Positions 1 through 10,285 are shown, numbered from the stretch's first letter. The stretch is DNA of 64,000 nucleotides from Nannobrachium achirus (GCA_963921795.1 OY997650.1:19639862-19703861); one strand, 5' to 3'. Notes: generated from the letters alone by a model not told the origin. Program-made: numbers and translations.

Positions 1-34
1 CCTGGACCTCCGACAGTTCATGGATGACTTTGTT
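1..34 (+). CDS. pik3ap1: pik3ap1 exon (5' truncated by window edge)
   Basis: Base 1 ends a codon; bases 2-34 read LDLRQFMDDFV and stop in phase 0 at a good donor (gtaagt, 35-40). Mammalian BCAP has a DLRQFIDEYVETVDML segment here, just after the ankyrin-like region. The exon start lies before the window. Confidence 0.85.
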
Positions 35-1040
35 GTAAGTACAGTAGGGGTGCGACAGAACATAAACGATGATCGACAATAAGTACACCGAAACGATCCA
101 TTGGTAATCGGTTCATGTCGGTTCACAGCACGTCGCAGCGTGTTGTGAGGTTGTAGATCCGCTTTTTTCACTGAAATTGAAGTATAAAATAGAGCTTACT
201 GTAAGTGGTTAATAGATTTGTAATTGCTCAGTGCATCAATGCATTCGGTATTAGGTTAATGTTGTCTGGTTTTATTGTTATATGTCAGGAGCTACACATA
301 AAAATACAAAGCATTCCTTTAAATCCTGGCATGCCCTTTTTATCTAATCACTAGTCATGTACGTCATGTACTCATCATGTACAGTACATGAAGTTTCTAT
401 TTCCATTGTTCCACATATCTTACATCATAGCTATGACTAGGTCTAAAACTTTCTCATCATGATAGAAGATTTCTCATCAAGATAATGGAAAGAAATCAGC
501 TACCACCACAATGCAATTCAATACAATAGTTTTGGATTGGTACGGTAGAACTGGTAGAACTTGATCTCCTCCTGACCTCAACTGTCCTCTGAAAAGCCAG
601 CAATCTCTAGAAAAACCATATGACACGCACCAGCGTCGTTGCACCTAAATGGAGCTTGCTCATGTAATGTGCGATGGAGGCACTAAGACCCAATTATTGA
701 AATCCCAGTCTGTGGCAAAAATAAAATATAGATGAAAATGTCCATCACAAGCTGGCATGGTGATGATGACCCCTGGTGTCAAGTCACTGTACAGTACTTG
801 CCTGTGTCTTTAACAACAATATAGGAGACAGCAGACATGGTCAAGACTCACTTAAAAGTTTCCAACCCAGAGGAGGAAGGCGACGAGGTGTATGAAGACA
901 TGATGAGAGCGGCGTCTGAAGACGTCGTCAAGATGCACTCAAGCTGCTCTGAGGACATCTACGAGTCCATGGTGGGGATAGACCCAGAACGTGCAGAGGA
1001 CCTATGTAAGATCTACTTAAAGCTTTTGTATTTCATTGAA

Positions 1041-1071
<31 letters not shown>

Positions 1072-4000
1072 TTGATGTCATGGTAACAATGTTTAAGTTG
1101 TGGTAGAAGTTGTGGATATAATGATGATGATGATGGTGGTGTAATGGTGATGGAGGTACAGTAATAGTTAAGAAAGAATGAGGTATCATGAATACGGGTT
1201 AATGGAGTTTTCAAAGATAATAAAATAGCCAATCTGCAAGCTCACAAGATCGACTATTTTCACAATTATTTTGTCGTACAAACACTATTGTACCACAAAG
1301 TAAAAAATAGGTCTTATGTGGTTAATCAGACAAATCAATTTAGTCAAATTTATTGATACGTAAACATTTGAAACATTATCCCCCCCAAAAAGCTTCTTGA
1401 TTATACAAATCGATTAATCGAAAACGTAATCCAGAGAATAATTGCTAAAATAATCAATACATCCAGCCCTAATCATGACAGTGATGATGACACATCTGTT
1501 GTGTCGTCCCCAGACGAGGCGATGAACAGTGCAGGAGACAACTCCGAGGAGGCGGTGCTGAGGAAGTTCTTCCAAGGTACGTTTGACCTCCACATTCCCA
1601 AAAATAAAACACAGTTAGCGCTCCAGACAATGGTGCCAACCAGGCAACTCGGCTGTCTTGTGTCCACTATTAAAGCTAACCCAGGCATGCCCCTAGACGA
1701 TGAGGAGCGCCTAGCCGCCGAGGAGAAGGACGAAGAGAATCCTGAGGAAGACGAAGAGGAAGACCCGTACAACTTGAACCCAGAGGACATCTATGATTCT
1801 GTGGATGGAACCGCAGGGTTTATTCAAGACATTTTGAACCGTCCACCAGCCCCGATTCCCAGACCTCAGTTTTCTGAGCGAGTGGAGGGGCCATATATCA
1901 CCAGTGGTATTGTACTTTTTCTAATGGCTTTCAAAGTGTTCTGTCTGCAAAGTTATCAGTTATTAGCAGGGTTCCCACGGTCATGAAATTCCTGGAAATA
2001 TTTTGAAATTAGAAAAATATATTTGAAATTAGAACAATATATTTGAAATTAGAAACATATTTTGAAATTAGAAAAATATTCTTCCAGTACTGGAAAAGTT
2101 TTGGAATTTATCTAGGGTCCTGGAAAGTCCTGGAAAAAATAGCTATGCATTGTCTTTGGTTATTGATTTTGTTAATACCTCTGAAATGACAAATTAAACA
2201 TGGGCCAAATTGTCAAATATTAGAGGCATTAAATAGCATTAAATAGCAGCTCTTAGTGCTTGTCAGGGTCGAGGGTCCCCAGTTAAAACATGATTATTTT
2301 GGGGGTCACGGCCTGAAAAGGTTGAGAACCACTGGCATACACTACCTGTCTTTGGGCATTGCGCAAAGTAAGCGACCTGTTATTGAGCTGAATTATTGTT
2401 ATATAGTCCTGGAAATTGGGTTAAATATTCTGGAAAAGTTTTGGAAAGGTTTTGGAAATTAATTGGTAGAAATGTGTGGGAACCCTGTAGTGTCTGAAGG
2501 TGCACCACACAAACTGACTTATCTGGGTGTTATTTTGGCAGTGTTCCCCGGAAGATCCACCGCCGAGATTGCACCCCAAGTGGAAGGAGGATCATTTGCA
2601 GGTGCAGTACTGTACAGTCTATAGACTTTAGATTCATGCTTTTTTCAAAGATCATCTTCACATCACAATAACAATATTGCAGTGTTTGTGTATATTAGGG
2701 GTGCAACAATACTGAACCGAACCGGTGTACCGAACCAAATGGCCCTGTCCCGAAACGAACAGCCCATACCAAATGAATTCTTTTTTTGGGTGTGGCCAGT
2801 TAAAAACATAATTTTAACTCTTTCTGTACACTTTTTTGGAGAAAATCAGTGGTGCAGTGGTGATTCTATGTTTGGGGGGTCGCGAACGCCGCTCAACACC
2901 TACTATACAGGTCTATTGATATGCATATAGGCTCGTTTCTTTGTTAAAACAGTTGTTTAGGTGTGAACTTGGGGGGGTGCGAGACCCCAGTCCAGAAAAG
3001 ATATGGGTCGTCGGGGGCGCGCGACCCAAGACCACGGCAACACTGGAGAAAATCTTCCTCCTAGTATAATCAAAATACCTGATTATCATGTTTTAGGGGG
3101 GAAACAAATCATGGCACCCCATCTTTAAAATAAACTGAACATTTTGGAAATATTTTCAAATATATCTACAAGTACCTGTTTCCGTGAGAATTTACTGTAG
3201 AATTATTTGTGGGACACTTCCGGAGAACAGCAGACATACAAGCTCACGTTGCGTCGCAGATGCAACTGTTGTGAGCTTGTAGATCACTCTTGGCTGCGGC
3301 GCCGGAACTGCCGCACTCCTTCTGCGCAATGCACGATGGGACGTTGGAAAGTGTATATATATATATATATATATGTCACGGTTTGTTAGAGAAACAGGAC
3401 GGTCGAGAAACGGAGCACTCGTGGTGCCGCACGGGGCGGAGCAAGCGCTCGCCACAACGTCGTCCTCCAGGCGGAGCCGCTCGATTGTCCACGACATTGC
3501 AAGCGGCGCGAAGGCCAGCGGACCTTGGTCCTGCTCTTCGCCCCCCGAGCGCCGCAGGCGCGAGTGGCCGCGAAGAGCGGGCCAGGGCCGCGCGGCCGGC
3601 GGAGCGCCGCGCGAGTTACGAAGCCGTGGTGAATGCAATCGTTATATTTATGCCCAGGCCGTAAGGCCTGGGCAAGCCCACGATAAACGCCCTGTCCAAG
3701 TGACTACAATGGAGCTAATGGCTAAGCTAGGCTAGGCTAGGCTAGGCTAGGCTAGGCTAGGTTAGGCTAGGCTAGGCTAGGCTAGTAAATAAAGAAAGAG
3801 AGTCGCAAACGAGTGACGTCAGCGCCTTCACTAGTGAATGGCAGAGCAGTGGCTGTCGTCGCCATCTGGTGGAAAACAAGCGCTCTTACAATGAACGTCC
3901 TGAGTTACCCAAACATACTGTAACATATATATATATATATATATTTTTTTTTTTTACTGTACCAAAACCAAACCGAAACCGTGAGCCAAAAACCGAGGTT

Positions 4001-7000
4001 CGAACCGAACTGTGGGCTGACTGAAACGTCGCACCCCTAACTGCATATACATACTTGCATGTGAGGAGTTGGAATAAAAAATATTTAAAGGCTAATTTAT
4101 GGAAAGTACACAAGGCAGAGATCTCGGATGATGTCTAACTAGGCTCAATTCCATACTTTCAGTGAGATCTGGTAGGCGACCCAGCTCTCCAGTGTATGAC
4201 CCTTATGGTGGCATGAAGACCCCAGGACAGAGACAGCTCATAGCCCTGCAGGAGAAGGTGAAGGTTGGGATAATTACTGTGGAGGAGGCTGTCCAGGAGT
4301 TCAAGTCCTGGCAGTTTGACCATGAACGGAGATCCAACTCCTTACGCTATCAGCAGGTAACTCAAACATGTTTAAAAAGAAAAAACACACACAAAAAAAA
4401 AACAGCCGTGTTCTCTCAGTGGCTGTTTAGTGGCTGATAATTGACTTTAAAGACCATACAATCTCTTTGTCCTTTAGGAAAATCTCAAGAGTTTACGAGA
4501 CAGCATCATGAGGCGTCACAAAGAGAAGGAGAGGTCTGGAAAGGATGCTGGTGAGGCTGTTTTCATGTTGTATTTTAGCATCACACACAATGGTGCTTAC
4601 ACAGTACAATCCTCAGGGTTTTTCTTTCATTCCGAAAGTGTAGAATTTACCCAAGTGGACCTGTAAGGGTCCTGAAAGTAAATGAACACTTTGTAAACAG
4701 TTGTGCTGTGCTGTGGTCTCACCTAAAGAGGTGTCACATACTGATGCTAATAGTCAATCTTTCTTTCCCTCTATGAGACTATGAGATAACGGGTCCGCTC
4801 CCAAAGAATTACCAGTTTGACACTGGCGTGTACGATTCCACCCCTCGGGCCCCTCCCCCTGCAGTGACCCGTCCCATCCAGAGGGGCACCTGGAAGACAG
4901 GGAGCACCTCCAGCACGTCCAGTGAGTCCAATGCCAATCTATGTATCTATAAATGGTGTAGATGCTCCATTTGTTGCTTCGAGACATTTGAAAATACCAT
5001 GTCAACATCCTGTCAATGCCTGACCCCATGATGATCCCAAGGGATAACACTAATGGAAAACAATCCTGTGCTTAATCAATATTAATTAGTAACATACAAT
5101 AGTCCAATAATCAGATGCCAAATTTTCCAGCAGTTCCCTCACTCCCATTCACTCTGTTTAAGCTGTGTTCAAGTGCAAGTGGTCTTAGACCGTCCTAGTT
5201 CTCTTTACCACAAGTAAAGTGTAAAGGGAAAAAAAACATCCGACATCACATGTTCCTTTTCTCTCCCATGTCTTTGCGCAGGTACAGAGAGTAACAGACT
5301 CAGCACACACAGCACCATGAGCTATAGCAGTGGCACTGAGCCTGAGTTTGAGGTGAGCCATTATCAGTGCTTAAAACCTTGTCCGGACAGGATTATGGGC
5401 GATTTATTCTTGGTTTCACAACGGTGTTTTGCACCAATAATAGCCAGTCTACAAGCCCACAACACATTGCGCTGTGAAGCTTGTAGAGCTTGTAGATCAG
5501 CTATTTTTGGTGCACAGCGCGCGACCAAGTTTAAGTAGTACTGAGGGACTTGGATAATGTACAGTATCTCCTTACACTGCATGTCATTGCCTTCAGTGAA
5601 TGATCCAGATGGGTTAAAAGCATTAATCCTCAGGATTACAGCGCAAGCAGAAATTGTACATTTTGGTATTTCCATAATTTGCTTCAACCCGCCTCCGGTG
5701 AATCAGATGTGTCCCAGAGCGGTATGCAACGAGACAGTTTTGTAATGTTGCTGTGTAGTGAGTGTACTTTTTGAAGTTTCCTAAGCTGTCGAAATTGCTA
5801 CAAGATATATTCTCATGTCGCTACTGTGGTTGAGGTGAGACCGAATTTTAGACCCTTTAACCATTGAGGCTCTTCAAGTCCTAGATCTATTACGAGACTA
5901 ACTGTAAAATGACAATTATTTATATCATCGCGAAAACCCTCTGTCATACAGCTTAAATTGTGAATAGCTCAGTGAACTATTCCAGACTGTGTGCGTGAGT
6001 GTGGTGCGTGCGTGCATGCTGGTATGTTGTTTTGGATAGAAATGCCTCTACATAATTGTGCACCAGATAATTGTTTTACAAATGTTGTTTTTAACAGCCT
6101 TGTGGAGTCGATGAGTGAACATTAATGTACTGTTGAGGGGTTTGTTTTTAAATTGTTCTTTGTGTGAATCCTAACAGTGATGTTTTATGTTATTTAAAGG
6201 ATGCATTAGACAGTGTTCCTACTCCGACACGACCCCCACGACCTACTAGTGATGTTCCACCCCTCATCCCCCCTCCCAGGATCCCCCCTCGAATCCCAGA
6301 AAGGTCAGTTTGGGTCCGATTTTACAGTACGCTGTAAACTCCTGAGTCTTAATTGAATTATGAGAGCTATTGAATGTGCTCGTTTGATTACATCCTAACA
6401 TACATTTTAGAACTGCAGCCAGCAGTATTTGGTAGATAGGTAGACAGGACCAAATGCAGCACTCCAATTGGCTATAACGTCCTCCCAGCCCATGGATCTG
6501 TAACCCTACACCGGCCTGCAAGCAGGCAAGCATCCTCCCAGCCCATGGATCTGTAACCCTACACCGGCCTGCAAGCAGGCAAGCAGCTGTTGTCACGGTT
6601 ACGCTCCACCCAGCCCACAGCCCACAGCCCACGGCCAGCCCACTGAATCTCAGAGCCAGCTGATCCACACCAGAAAGATTTGCGCAAAACAACTCAGCTG
6701 CAAGAACACACAGGAGTACACAAAACAACTCAAAATTAAACAACTCCAGCAAACAAACTAACTCCAGCAAGACACAGGAGGACTCCCTTTGCAATCCTGC
6801 AATGACGACCATAGTTAGCTCACAACTTTCCACTTTTCTCTTTCACCTCAATCGCAGTAACATCCGTATACACCACGTCATCGCATCACCATTTTTTTTT
6901 TTCAATTTTTTTTTTTCAAAAAATTTTTTTTTCTCAATTTTTTTTTCTCAAAAGATTTTTTTTTCTCAAAAGATTTTTTTTTCTCAAAAAATTTTTTTTT

Positions 7001-10000
7001 CTCACAAAACTATTTTTTCTCAAAAAACTATTTTTTCTCAAAAAACTATTTTGTCTCTGAACTCTAGACTTTTGCGGCCCAAAGGGCCGCAAACTTCTAG
7101 TTTGTATACAATACAATATAATTCAATACAGTATGGTAGGGTACAGTATGATAACTAGAAAATGCAATTGGAAATTGCAAGTGTGGTTGCCGTGAAGTCC
7201 GTCTTACCATTTGAATTTTCCCCATTAAAGTCAATGGGGAAAATGTATTCACTAATACATTAATGGCCATATATGAAGATCTATGTATCAGTCGTTGTCC
7301 CTTTTATGCCCATATATGGAGATCCCTGATGCAGGGCCGCCACAAGACCTTTTGGTGCCTGACTTGCAACTGGCTGTTGGGTGTTAGTAGCGGCGGCGCT
7401 GCCCTGATGTCATCAATATTAAGCCCATATCTGGGAATGCACATATATGGACATACTGTGTCTATACATGTGGTCTATGATGTCAGACATCTATGATGTC
7501 AGTCATCTCCATATTCAAATGGAAAGACGGAATTAATTTGCAAGTGTGACTCGCGTCACAGCAACCACACTTGCAATTTCCAATTGCATCTTTCTAGTTG
7601 GGAATGTTATGGTACTATGCAATGCAATACCGCAAGGGTAGGTCAGAAAATGGCTTATTGTCAGTATCAGCCAAGCCCAAGAATGAGGGTGTCTGTTCCC
7701 TTTTCAATGCACTAGACCCCTGTGAAATTGATTACTCAGGTAGAGTGCAACACCTACCATCAGTGTATGATTTAGCTACCCAAGCCGTGCTACTCGCACG
7801 CTGAGATGGCGGATTCAAGGAATTGAACCCAGAACCTTGTGGTCCAAAGGCGAGTGCTTTACTGACCGAACTATACTATACTATACTATACTATACTATA
7901 CTATACTATACTGTATTCTATGGTACAATGCAGCATAGGTTGTTTACTATGCCATTTAATGGCATACAGTATACAGTAATACAGTGTAATACAATTATTG
8001 TCCCAAGGGACATTTGATTTGATAGTGTTATTCAATTGTCACTTTATGATCAAAAAGGCTTTTACAGTTTTGTAGGCCAATTTATAATATTGAAAAGTGA
8101 AAGTAGATATTTTGAGAAGAGAAAGTAGATATTGATAATGATATAGATTTTGAGTTGATATAACTGTAAAGTTCCTAGCAGTTATACGAGTGAGATGACA
8201 GGAAGTGATTAAGAGGAAATGCACATGCGCTGCTGAGGAAACCAAAGTGTGAAACCATGGTAAAGGGGCACTGAAACCTGCGGTTGTGTTTCTCATATAG
8301 CAAGGTGAACCATACAGATACTGAGTCATCACACAAAACCAACCTTGTAAGTGTTGTTTGGGTTATTCCATCAAACATGAGGACATTTCCATTCAAAGTG
8401 ATACATTTTTTTGTGTGCTGTATATCTCTTGTGGGGAACTAATTAATATGTGTGTCGTGCCAGAACGACACAATATGGTGTGAATTCAGAGGTGTATACT
8501 ATGTTGAATTCTTACGTTAAAGTATATTTTTGATGTATTAACACATGTGATTAAATATTTGACTTTTGAAAATCAGTTTTCTAAATCCATAAAAAAAATG
8601 GTATAACTAAAACATTTAAAACCAGGACAACCCCATTTAAAACCAGGACAACCCTATAGCCAAGTGGTTAGGGTGCATACCGTAATATGGTCGCAAAGTT
8701 CCTTGGTTGATTAATTGGCCTTCAGGACCATTTTGCTCTTTCTCACTCCCCACATTTCCTGTCTCTCTTCCACTGTTACTAGCAAATAAGGGCTTTAAAA
8801 AAGGCAAAACATTTATAAGAAAAAGACACCTCCAAATAATGCTAAATCTTGTGTTTCTTGTCACATTATGGTCCCAGACAGTGTTGAATTAGTCTTGTCC
8901 CGCGCGCCCCCGCCGCCCCATATCTTTTCTTAGCAGGGGTCGCGCCTCTCATGGAAATGGACATGCATTGCTGCCTAAACGCCCCAAGTTCACACCTCCC
9001 TAACGCCTTAGTGTCACAACAGGATGTTTTAACAAAGAAACGAGCCTGTATGCATATCAATAGACCTGTATAGTAGGTGTTGAGCGACTTACGCGTGATG
9101 TCTCTGACTAGATAAGTGACCCCCAAACATTGAATCACCAACGCGGAATTTTGATGATTGAGTATTTGATTAACAAATGCTTATATCATCAAAAAAAGTC
9201 AGGAATTCAAAATTTACTTCAGTAAAAGTATGTTGTCATCAAAATGCACTTAAAGTACCAAAAGTAAAAGTACAACATGTTTGAAAAAAGCCAAGTTATA
9301 AAATAGGGCTAAATTGGTTTATGTATGTTTTATAATATTACAATTTATATCTGCAAAGTAACTAGTAACTAAAGTTTTCAAATAAATGTGGTGGAGTAAA
9401 AGTACAATATTTGGATCTGTGATGTAGTTAGAGTAAAAGTTAGAGTAAAAGTACAGTAAGTACAGTACAGTAGTTACTTTACACCACTGCTCCCAATGAA
9501 TGAATGATGAAACTCATGTTTTTTGACACCCTCTCAATGCCACCAGTGTGGCTGGGGTTGGCAGCGACAAGGACTGTAGTACAGTACAGTCAAATCAATC
9601 TTAAAGCAGACAGGCAGACAATTTAAGGAAGTTAAAATAGGAGTTTGTTCTTTTCTCCTGGTTTTAGTTGAACAATAAAAGGCAGCCTCCGGCACTCAAA
9701 GCCGTGCAGAAATCCGATACATTATACAGTAATTTGCTTTTCTTTTTGATATTGTAACTTGTTTTGTTACGCACTAGCGCCACAGCACAATGGATGTGCA
9801 TAACCTATTTTGACCTAATGCCTTTTTTTTTAGGTCATTGCAAGTCATTCAATACTCTTCATTTTAACAGTGGAGCCTCAATAACGACCTCAGTGTCACA
9901 ATGTGAAAATGTAATAATAAATCTAAATATCCAGCCAAAAATAATAACATCAACCATGCACTATATTTTCTGTTTCTCTCAGGGTGCCAGAAAACACGCT

Positions 10001-10100
10001 GAATGAGCGGTACTCAACCTGCCCCACTCGAGTACTTCCACAAAGACCTGCACGCAGCAGAGGGCCCTCGCCACCCCCTATACCTCGCCGAAATCGGTGA
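1..10100 (+). CDS. pik3ap1: pik3ap1 (BCAP), 3' part of gene, 11 exons (joined, 5' partial)
   Basis: Phosphoinositide-3-kinase adaptor protein 1 (BCAP) is a cytoplasmic adaptor. Its phosphorylated YxxM tyrosines recruit the p85 subunit of PI3K downstream of B-cell and Toll-like receptors. Coding exons read here: 1-34, 825-1005, 1514-1576, 1685-1906, 2542-2601, 4163-4356, 4478-4550, 4778-4921, 5282-5352, 6200-6303 and 9983-10100. All have GT/AG borders and matching phases, giving 420 residues and a TGA. Visible features in order are the end of the ankyrin/DBB-side helix (LDLRQFMDDFV), three YxxM motifs (YEDM, YESM, YEAM), an acidic linker, a proline-rich RPPAPIPRP, the family hallmark MKTPGQRQLIALQEKVK, a coiled-coil-like basic stretch, and a proline-rich C-terminus suited to SH3 binding. 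The N-terminal TIR-like, DBB and ankyrin parts lie outside the window. Identification rests on recalled similarity to mammalian PIK3AP1 across every exon. Confidence 0.93.
45..170. mobile_element. Left end of a TAGGGGTGCGAC element in pik3ap1 intron 1
   Basis: It starts TAGGGGTGCGACAG like fish hAT-type ends, and contains the right half of the palindromic module (131-168). The matching right end was not found. The rest of the intron to 824 is AT-rich without further features. Confidence 0.4.
825..1005 (+). CDS. pik3ap1: pik3ap1 exon with two YxxM motifs
   Basis: The acceptor is ...aatatag and the donor gtaaga; the exon starts in phase 0 and ends one base into a codon. It continues the previous exon as ETADMVKTH and contains YEDM and YESM. 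These match the spaced PI3K p85-binding tyrosines of BCAP (around Tyr420 and Tyr445 in mammals). The ATG at 837 is internal, not a start. Confidence 0.9.
1006..1513. other. pik3ap1 intron with GAT repeat and hAT end
   Basis: Contains (GAT)n/(GGT)n near 1040-1070 and again near 1120, a palindromic-module copy at 1222-1260, and a right-end-like sequence (ttaatcgaaaacgtaatcc... to ccagcccta, near 1471) typical of TAGGGCTG-type hAT elements. Confidence 0.5.
1514..1576 (+). CDS. pik3ap1: pik3ap1 exon completing a third YxxM
   Basis: The acceptor is tcgtccccag and the donor gtacgt, phase 1 to phase 1. The tyrosine codon is split: T from 1005 plus AC from 1514-1515. The joined reading is Y-E-A-M, the counterpart of the third p85 site of BCAP. 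It ends with LRKFFQ, matching the RKFLEG region of the mammalian protein. Confidence 0.85.
1685..1906 (+). CDS. pik3ap1: pik3ap1 exon, acidic linker and proline-rich motif
   Basis: The acceptor is gctaacccag and the donor gtattg, phase 1 to phase 1. The exon encodes a strongly acidic Glu/Asp stretch, tyrosine motifs DPYNLN and DIYDSV, then RPPAPIPRP. Mammalian BCAP has EEDVYHTVDDDE followed by RPPVPVPRP at this point. The intron before it is only 108 bp. Confidence 0.88.
1967..2487. mobile_element. CAGGGTTCCCAC element with nested hAT end
   Basis: Starts CAGGGTTCCCAC and ends GTGTGGGAACCCTG. Near the left end is a tandem array of tttgaaattagaaaa units (about 2003-2082). Inside, ggcctgaaaaggttgagaaccactg (2311-2335) is the end of another hAT family. 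No clear target duplication was seen. It fills most of this intron. Confidence 0.7.
2542..2601 (+). CDS. pik3ap1: pik3ap1 short linker exon
   Basis: This 60-bp exon has acceptor tattttggcag and donor gtgcag, phase 1 to phase 1. It reads VFPGRSTAEIAPQVEGGSFA, counting a valine split with the previous exon. The peptide is poorly conserved. Support is mainly the phase fit, the splice sites and its position between two well-conserved exons. Confidence 0.7.
2856..3050 (+). repeat. Dispersed repeat, + copy (pair with 8880-9143)
   Basis: Positions 2891-2950 match the reverse complement of 9026-9085 at 59 of 60 bases, by eye. Both copies lie in pik3ap1 introns in opposite orientation. Confidence 0.88.
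3374..3926. mobile_element. GC-rich element inserted in (TA)n, with GCTAG minisatellite
   Basis: The ends tgtcacggtttgttagagaa and (inverted) gttacccaaacatactgtaaca are imperfect inverted repeats, each bordered by TA repeats. The interior (3380-3620) is strikingly GC-rich. It contains a 9-bp stem GCCCAGGCC / GGCCTGGGC with a GTAA loop (3652-3673) and a 5-bp tandem GCTAG array (3721-3785). No credible protein. Confidence 0.6.
3721..3785. repeat. (GCTAG)n pentamer array
   Basis: About 13 units of GCTAG with two variant units (gctaa, gttag). Confidence 0.97.
4163..4356 (+). CDS. pik3ap1: pik3ap1 exon with the MKTPGQRQL hallmark
   Basis: The acceptor is catactttcag and the donor gtaact, phase 1 to phase 0. 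It encodes SSPVYDPYGG, then MKTPGQRQLIALQEKVK and the helix that follows, ending ...LRYQQ. This is the best-conserved segment of the window against PIK3AP1 and is also related to BANK1/Dof family members. Confidence 0.95.
4478..4550 (+). CDS. pik3ap1: pik3ap1 exon, basic helix
   Basis: The acceptor is tgtcctttag and the donor gtgagg, phase 0 to phase 1. It reads ENLKSLRDSIMRRHKEKE, continuing the predicted coiled coil of the preceding exon and matching ENLKRLRDSITRRQREK of BCAP. Confidence 0.93.
4778..4921 (+). CDS. pik3ap1: pik3ap1 exon, YEITGPL to Ser/Thr-rich segment
   Basis: The acceptor is ccctctatgag and the donor gtgagt, phase 1 to phase 1. The acceptor was chosen so that the joined codon gives D-YEITGPL, the counterpart of DLEITVPI in mammals. 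It ends in RGTWKTGSTSSTSS, matching RGDWKTDSTSSTASS. Confidence 0.88.
5282..5352 (+). CDS. pik3ap1: pik3ap1 exon, Ser/Thr-rich
   Basis: The acceptor is tctttgcgcag and the donor gtgagc, phase 1 to phase 0. It encodes STESNRLSTHSTMSYSSG followed by an acidic end (EPEFE), paralleling NRSSTRSLLSVSSGMEGDNED of mammalian BCAP. Confidence 0.87.
5431..5513. repeat. Palindromic module copy
   Basis: gcaccaataatagccagtct at the left pairs with agctatttttggtgc at the right. The right arm also has an internal repeat of agcttgtag. It lies in pik3ap1 intron 353-bp downstream of an exon border region, and no other element was identified around it. Confidence 0.85.
6200..6303 (+). CDS. pik3ap1: pik3ap1 exon, proline-rich
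   Basis: The acceptor is gttatttaaag and the donor gtcagt, phase 0 to phase 2. It encodes a proline-rich stretch with PPRPTSDVPP and PPRIPPRIPER, a likely SH3-ligand region, equivalent to RPPRVPPRAASQRPP in mammals. Confidence 0.88.
6890..7053. repeat. T-rich tandem array
   Basis: Repeats of ttttttttctcaaaa with variable T length. Downstream at 7065-7100 lies a hairpin with stem TTTGCGGCCC / GGGCCGCAAA. Confidence 0.85.
7155..7597. mobile_element. Nonautonomous DNA transposon with about 40-bp TIRs
   Basis: The left end CTAGAAAATGCAATTGGAAA and right end TTTCCAATTGCATCTTTCTA are inverted repeats that extend for about 40 bp (through gcaagtgtggttgc). The interior has catatatggagat-type sequence also seen at 25842-26280. 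No transposase. Confidence 0.8.
7800..7880 (-). repeat. tRNA-derived SINE remnant (minus)
   Basis: On the minus strand it reads tagttcggtcag (A-box-like), then ggttctgggttcaattcc (B-box), as in tRNA-derived SINE heads. A (CTATA)n run (7870-7911) lies at its upstream side. Confidence 0.65.
8645..8830 (+). repeat. tRNA-derived SINE
   Basis: The head tagccaagtggttagggtgc resembles a tRNA A box. The tail catttcctgtctctcttcc through aaaggcaaaa is the same kind as in the minus-strand SINE at 61577-61782. The B box is degenerate. Confidence 0.7.
8880..9143 (-). repeat. Dispersed repeat, minus copy (pair with 2856-3050)
   Basis: It is the reverse complement of the 2856-3050 repeat; the best block is 9026-9085. 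The ends (tcttgtcccgcgcgcccccg and gacccccaaacattgaatca) mirror the ends of the other copy. Confidence 0.85.
9983..10100 (+). CDS. pik3ap1: pik3ap1 last coding exon and stop
   Basis: The acceptor is gtttctctcag; the first base completes an Arg codon. The exon encodes VPENTLNERYSTCPTRVLPQ and ends RGPSPPPIPRRNR before TGA at 10098-10100, like the PPPPVPPRGR terminus of mammalian BCAP. The intron before it (3.7 kb) is the longest of the gene here and is packed with repeats. Confidence 0.9.
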
Positions 10101-10229
10101 TTGACCCCAGTTTCCTCTTACTGTTTTATTTTCCATGGTAAACTGTGACAGTACAAGTAGTGGTGAAAAATAGCAATCCAGAACTCCTTGGCAGGCCCTG
10201 TATCAGGCTGGTAATTTAAATGAGTCGAC

Positions 10230-10285
<56 letters not shown>

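Larger units (their letters stand above)
2696..4040. mobile_element. hAT-like TAGGGGTGC element with nested insertions
   Basis: The left end TAGGGGTGCAACAATAC and right end GACGTTTCAG-inverted (ctgaaacgtcgcacccctaa) mirror each other. The flanking 8-mers gtgtatat and ctgcatat match at six positions, a decayed duplication. It contains the 2856-3050 repeat, a palindromic module (3231-3286), and a GC-rich element nested in (TA)n (3374-3926). Confidence 0.65.
6304..9982. other. Longest pik3ap1 intron, built mostly of repeats
   Basis: In order: a 53-bp tandem duplication (from 6481 and from 6534), a T-rich array, a GC-rich hairpin, the 7155-7597 element, a tRNA-derived SINE remnant, (CTATA)n, a SINE at 8645, the inverted repeat at 8880-9143, and AGTAAAAGTA sequence at 9180-9490. 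No exon was found. Confidence 0.6.

Noticed and set aside
837..839. ATG as a start codon for a small 89-residue protein
   Set aside because: It lies inside a pik3ap1 exon whose frame extends upstream to the acceptor at 824.
3192..3735. Open frames of 120-148 residues on both strands in the GC-rich segment
   Set aside because: High GC depletes stop codons; the frames overlap TA repeats and element ends and resemble no protein known to me.
6264..6833. 189-residue minus-strand open frame
   Set aside because: It covers the antisense of a pik3ap1 exon, then a 53-bp tandem duplication and repeats. No recognisable domain and no splice support.
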